From the NCBI GenBank assembly GCA_016177775.1, contig JACOUQ010000032.1:1-64000 (forward strand): DNA of 64,000 bases. The letters are read 5' to 3'. A program made the position numbers and the translations under genes. The notes beneath the pieces are model-generated. The model was not told where the DNA came from. It worked only from the letters and a program-made list of their open reading frames with translations, and did not search any database. Of this stretch, positions 61,772 through 64,000 are shown piece by piece. Numbering within the stretch: the stretch's first letter is position 1; each line of letters begins with the position of its first letter. This DNA is from Geobacter sp. (GTDB taxonomy: Bacteria; Desulfobacterota; Desulfuromonadia; Geobacterales; Geobacteraceae).

Positions 61772-62437
61772 ATGAAAAAGATCGCCCCATCCATCCTCTC
61801 CGCCGATTTCAGCCGGCTGGGCGACGAGGTGCGCGCCGTTGAGGCTGGTGGCGCCGACTATATCCATGTGGACGTGATGGACGGCCATTTCGTACCCAAC
61901 ATCACCATCGGGCCGCTGGTGGTGGAGGCGGTGCGCAAGGTGACCACCCTTCCGCTCGACGTCCACCTGATGATAGCCAACCCCGACCTCTACATCCCCG
62001 AATTCGCCAGGGCCGGCGCCGACATCATCGTGGTGCACGCCGAGGCCACCCATCACCTCCACCGGACTGTCCAGCTCATCAAGTCATTCGGCAAGAAGGC
62101 AGGGGTATCGCTCAACCCGGCCACGCCGCTCCACTACCTGGACTACATCCTGGAGGAGCTCGACCTGGTCCTCCTCATGACCGTCAATCCCGGGTTCGGA
62201 GGACAGTCGTTCATCGAGGCATGCCTTCCCAAGATTCACGCCCTGCGGGGGATTCTGGATAAGCGCGGCCTGGAGACCGAACTGGAGGTGGACGGCGGGG
62301 TGAAGACCGATAACATCGACAGGATCGCCCATGCAGGCGCGAACGTCTTCGTAGCCGGCAGTGCCGTGTTCGGCAGCCCGGACTACGCCGACATCATTAC
62401 CGAATTGAAGCGCCGCGCCAAAGAACCGGTTTTATAA
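61772..62437 (+). CDS. rpe: Ribulose-phosphate 3-epimerase
   Basis: 221 residues, TIM barrel. [64 protein letters not shown] and [13 protein letters not shown] contain the metal ligands and catalytic Asp residues. Interconverts ribulose-5-P and xylulose-5-P, the donor substrate of transketolase. TTGGAGG precedes the ATG. Confidence 0.96.
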   Translation: MKKIAPSILSADFSRLGDEVRAVEAGGADYIHVDVMDGHFVPNITIGPLVVEAVRKVTTLPLDVHLMIANPDLYIPEFARAGADIIVVHAEATHHLHRTVQLIKSFGKKAGVSLNPATPLHYLDYILEELDLVLLMTVNPGFGGQSFIEACLPKIHALRGILDKRGLETELEVDGGVKTDNIDRIAHAGANVFVAGSAVFGSPDYADIITELKRRAKEPVL

Positions 62438-62477
62438 TCCGCCACGGAGACTCATTATACTCGGGGGAGGGAACCTT

Positions 62478-62505
62478 GTAGGGGCGCAGCATGCTGCGCC
62501 CTTTT
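62478..62505. repeat. GTAGGGGC-type repeat forming a 20-bp perfect palindrome and terminator
   Basis: GGGCGCAGCATGCTGCGCCC (62482-62501) is a perfect palindrome preceded by GTAG and followed by TTTT. It lies between the convergent rpe and endonuclease genes and can end transcription of rpe; the minus strand lacks an equally good T-run. Confidence 0.8.
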
Positions 62506-62509
62506 GCGT

Positions 62510-63166
62510 TCAGATTGCGCAGGTGACGTGCAGGTCGCACCCGTGGCAGCGCTCCCGCTTGCGGCAGTGCTCCTTGCAGTGCCCGACGATCAGGGCATGG
62601 TACTCGTTGAAAAGCCCGACATCCTCCGGCAGGTTCTCCATGAACATCGTGCGGACAGTTTCGTAGTCCGCGTTTTCCGCCACCACCCCGAGCCGCGCGA
62701 AAAGCCGCTTCGTGTAGGCATCCACCACAAAGGTCGGCTTGTTTCCGGCATAGAGCAGGATCGAGTCGCAGGTCTCCCTCCCGATCCCCCGCACCCTTAG
62801 CAGCTCCTCCCGCAGCTCCCGCCAGTCGCCCGAGAACATCCGGTCGAGGCTCCCATCGAACCGCTCGAACAACCACCCCACGAAATCCTTCAGCCGGCTG
62901 CTTTTTACATTGTAATAGCCGGCAGGCCGGATCGCTTCCGCGAGCTTCTCCACCGGCACGTCCCGAAGCGCCTTGGCGGACAGAAGCCCCTCCCGCTTGA
63001 GATTGACAATCGCCTTCTCCACATTCCCCCAGTTTGTGTTCTGGGTAAGGATCGCCCCCACGCAGACCTCGAAGGGGGTCTCGGCCGGCCACCACTGCAT
63101 CGGGCCGTAGCGCCGCGCAAGGATGTCGAATATCTCTAAAAGCTGTTTTTGCAGTTTTTTATTCAT
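62510..63166 (-). CDS. Endonuclease III-like HhH-GPD DNA glycosylase
   Basis: 218 residues. HhH-GPD core: FEVCVGAILTQNTNWGNVEK, then LLRVRGIGRETCDSILLYAG with the catalytic Asp in FVVDAYTKRLF. The Lys used by bifunctional lyases (Nth) is Glu here, so a monofunctional glycosylase is likely. Four cysteines near the C-terminus (CRKRERCHGCDLHVTC) fit a [4Fe-4S] cluster. Role in base excision repair; the lesion specificity is unknown. Confidence 0.9.
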   Translation of the reverse strand: MNKKLQKQLLEIFDILARRYGPMQWWPAETPFEVCVGAILTQNTNWGNVEKAIVNLKREGLLSAKALRDVPVEKLAEAIRPAGYYNVKSSRLKDFVGWLFERFDGSLDRMFSGDWRELREELLRVRGIGRETCDSILLYAGNKPTFVVDAYTKRLFARLGVVAENADYETVRTMFMENLPEDVGLFNEYHALIVGHCKEHCRKRERCHGCDLHVTCAI

Positions 63167-63196
63167 ATGCTAAACCACCATAACAATCTTCCCACA

Positions 63197-63346
63197 GGCG
63201 TCGGCTTGGGGGCTTCCTGAAGCAAATGGCGCGGCTTCATGCAAAATGGATATTCGAGGGAAACCGTCCGAATATGGTATTTACTCAATCCGGGCGCATA
63301 GGGTGACAGATTGCCATTTGCTTCAGGAAGCCCCCAAGCCGACGCC
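63197..63346. mobile_element. 150-bp element with a perfect 34-bp inverted repeat (MITE-like)
   Basis: Bases 63197-63230 (starting GGCGTCGGCTTGGGGG) are the exact reverse complement of 63313-63346. The 82-bp middle carries a nested ATATTCG/CGAATAT pair. No gene fits inside. It could be a non-autonomous transposable element, but neither a target duplication nor a related transposase is seen in the window. Confidence 0.7.
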
Positions 63347-63370
63347 ATACCGCCACTTTCCAAACAACCA

Positions 63371-64000
63371 CTAAATAATCACCCCATGCAAATCCCGCCG
63401 CCGGTACCGCCAGGCAAAGGCTCCGGCCCGGAAGAACCAGTCGAAGAGGAACACACCCCAGACCGCGTAGAGCGACATATGCAGCAACTCGGCCGAGATG
63501 TAGGAGAGAAAAACCCTGATCCCCCACATGGCAAAGAGGGTGACAAGGAATACGTAGAAGGTATCGCCGGTGCCGCGCAGGCTCCCGGCGTAGACAAAGG
63601 AGAGGGCGAGCGGTATCTGGGCGAAGGCCACCAGCCGCAGGAAGACGCTCCCCTTCTCGATGACGTCCGGGTCGTGGGTGAAGAGGGCGATCAGCTGATG
63701 GGGAATGCCCAGGAACAGAAGCGCCATGAACCCCATGACCAGGAGCGCGACGCGCAGCGCCTCCCGGTGGCTCAGGCGGGCACGGCGGATCTTGCGCGCC
63801 CCCAGGGCCTGCCCCATCAGGGCCGCCGCGGCTATCCCCATCCCTGCCCCCGGCATGAACGAGAGGGACTCTATGGAGAGCCCGATCTGGTGGGCCGCAT
63901 AGGCGGCCGTACCGTAGCCGATGATGTACTTGGAGTAGAAGAGCTGCCCAGACTGCTGGGCGATCCGCTCCAGCGCCACCGGGTACCCCACTTGCCACAC
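63371..64000 (-). CDS. MATE-family efflux transporter, C-terminal half (N-terminus outside window)
   Basis: 209 residues visible, ending in a TAG stop at 63371. About six membrane spans. MATE repeat-2 features: GYPVALERIAQQSGQLFYSK, GIAAAALMGQALGARK, FLGIPHQLIALFTHDPDVI and YAGSLRGTGDTFYVFLVTL. It exports cationic drugs or metabolites by sodium or proton exchange. The start lies beyond position 64000; the first visible codon is internal. Confidence 0.88.
   Translation of the reverse strand: MWQVGYPVALERIAQQSGQLFYSKYIIGYGTAAYAAHQIGLSIESLSFMPGAGMGIAAAALMGQALGARKIRRARLSHREALRVALLVMGFMALLFLGIPHQLIALFTHDPDVIEKGSVFLRLVAFAQIPLALSFVYAGSLRGTGDTFYVFLVTLFAMWGIRVFLSYISAELLHMSLYAVWGVFLFDWFFRAGAFAWRYRRRDLHGVII

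Overview
The window looks like a chromosomal segment of a Geobacter/Geotalea-type Desulfuromonadia (deltaproteobacterial metal reducer). The supporting signs are a complex I operon with a single NuoB-NuoC-NuoD fusion polypeptide, several small c-type cytochromes, a histidine kinase with a haem-type CXXCH motif in its sensor region, a short methionine synthase, sigma-54-type regulation and a GspA/GspB secretion pair. The species assignment is inference; no rRNA, tRNA, CRISPR array or transposase gene was seen.

Layout. Positions 1-10,342 are almost all minus strand. After the start of an NHL-repeat protein (cut by the window edge) comes a co-directional run, read from 10,342 leftwards: murI, a GerMN-domain protein, metH, a conserved hypothetical, a split transketolase, a pseudopilin-like protein, a CXXCH sensor kinase and its NtrC-type regulator, closed by a rho-independent terminator. 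From 10,556 to about 30,030 the plus strand carries a lone HgdB-like dehydratase subunit with its activase, a diheme cytochrome coupled to a putative metallopeptidase, a Sel1 protein, modABC, a fluoride channel with a DUF190 protein, a ferredoxin, a rhodanese/MauE pair, plsY, mltG, a receiver-DnaJ-TPR protein, miaA, a glycosyltransferase, a gspA/gspB-like pair and a class A PBP.

Positions 30,316-48,005 hold a full nuo operon (A-BCD-E-F-G-H-I-J-K-L-M-N) behind a good sigma-70 promoter. Four non-nuo genes are interleaved between its genes: a monoheme cytochrome c, a GxxExxY protein flanked by near-perfect terminal inverted repeats, a membrane-anchored spermidine-synthase-like protein and an ankyrin protein. 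A chemotaxis cluster (mcp-cheW-cheY-cheA-cheC-cheD) follows at 48-53 kb, then two lolA paralogues, a YajQ-family gene, rimO, dksA, an outer-membrane barrel, a NapH-like ferredoxin, ttcA, rsmB, rpe, an endonuclease III-like gene and the C-terminal half of a MATE exporter.

The most unusual layer is the repeats. At least six loci carry a GTAGGGGC-type hairpin, one of them translated inside nuoL. There is a CACAGAG family that also forms the ends of the 434-bp GxxExxY element, a 7-bp tandem tract that supplies the ribosome-binding region and start of the activase gene, a 10-bp-period repeat at both the transketolase and rpe loci, a hairpin repeat that encodes the tail of NuoJ, and a 150-bp element bounded by a perfect 34-bp inverted repeat near the right edge.
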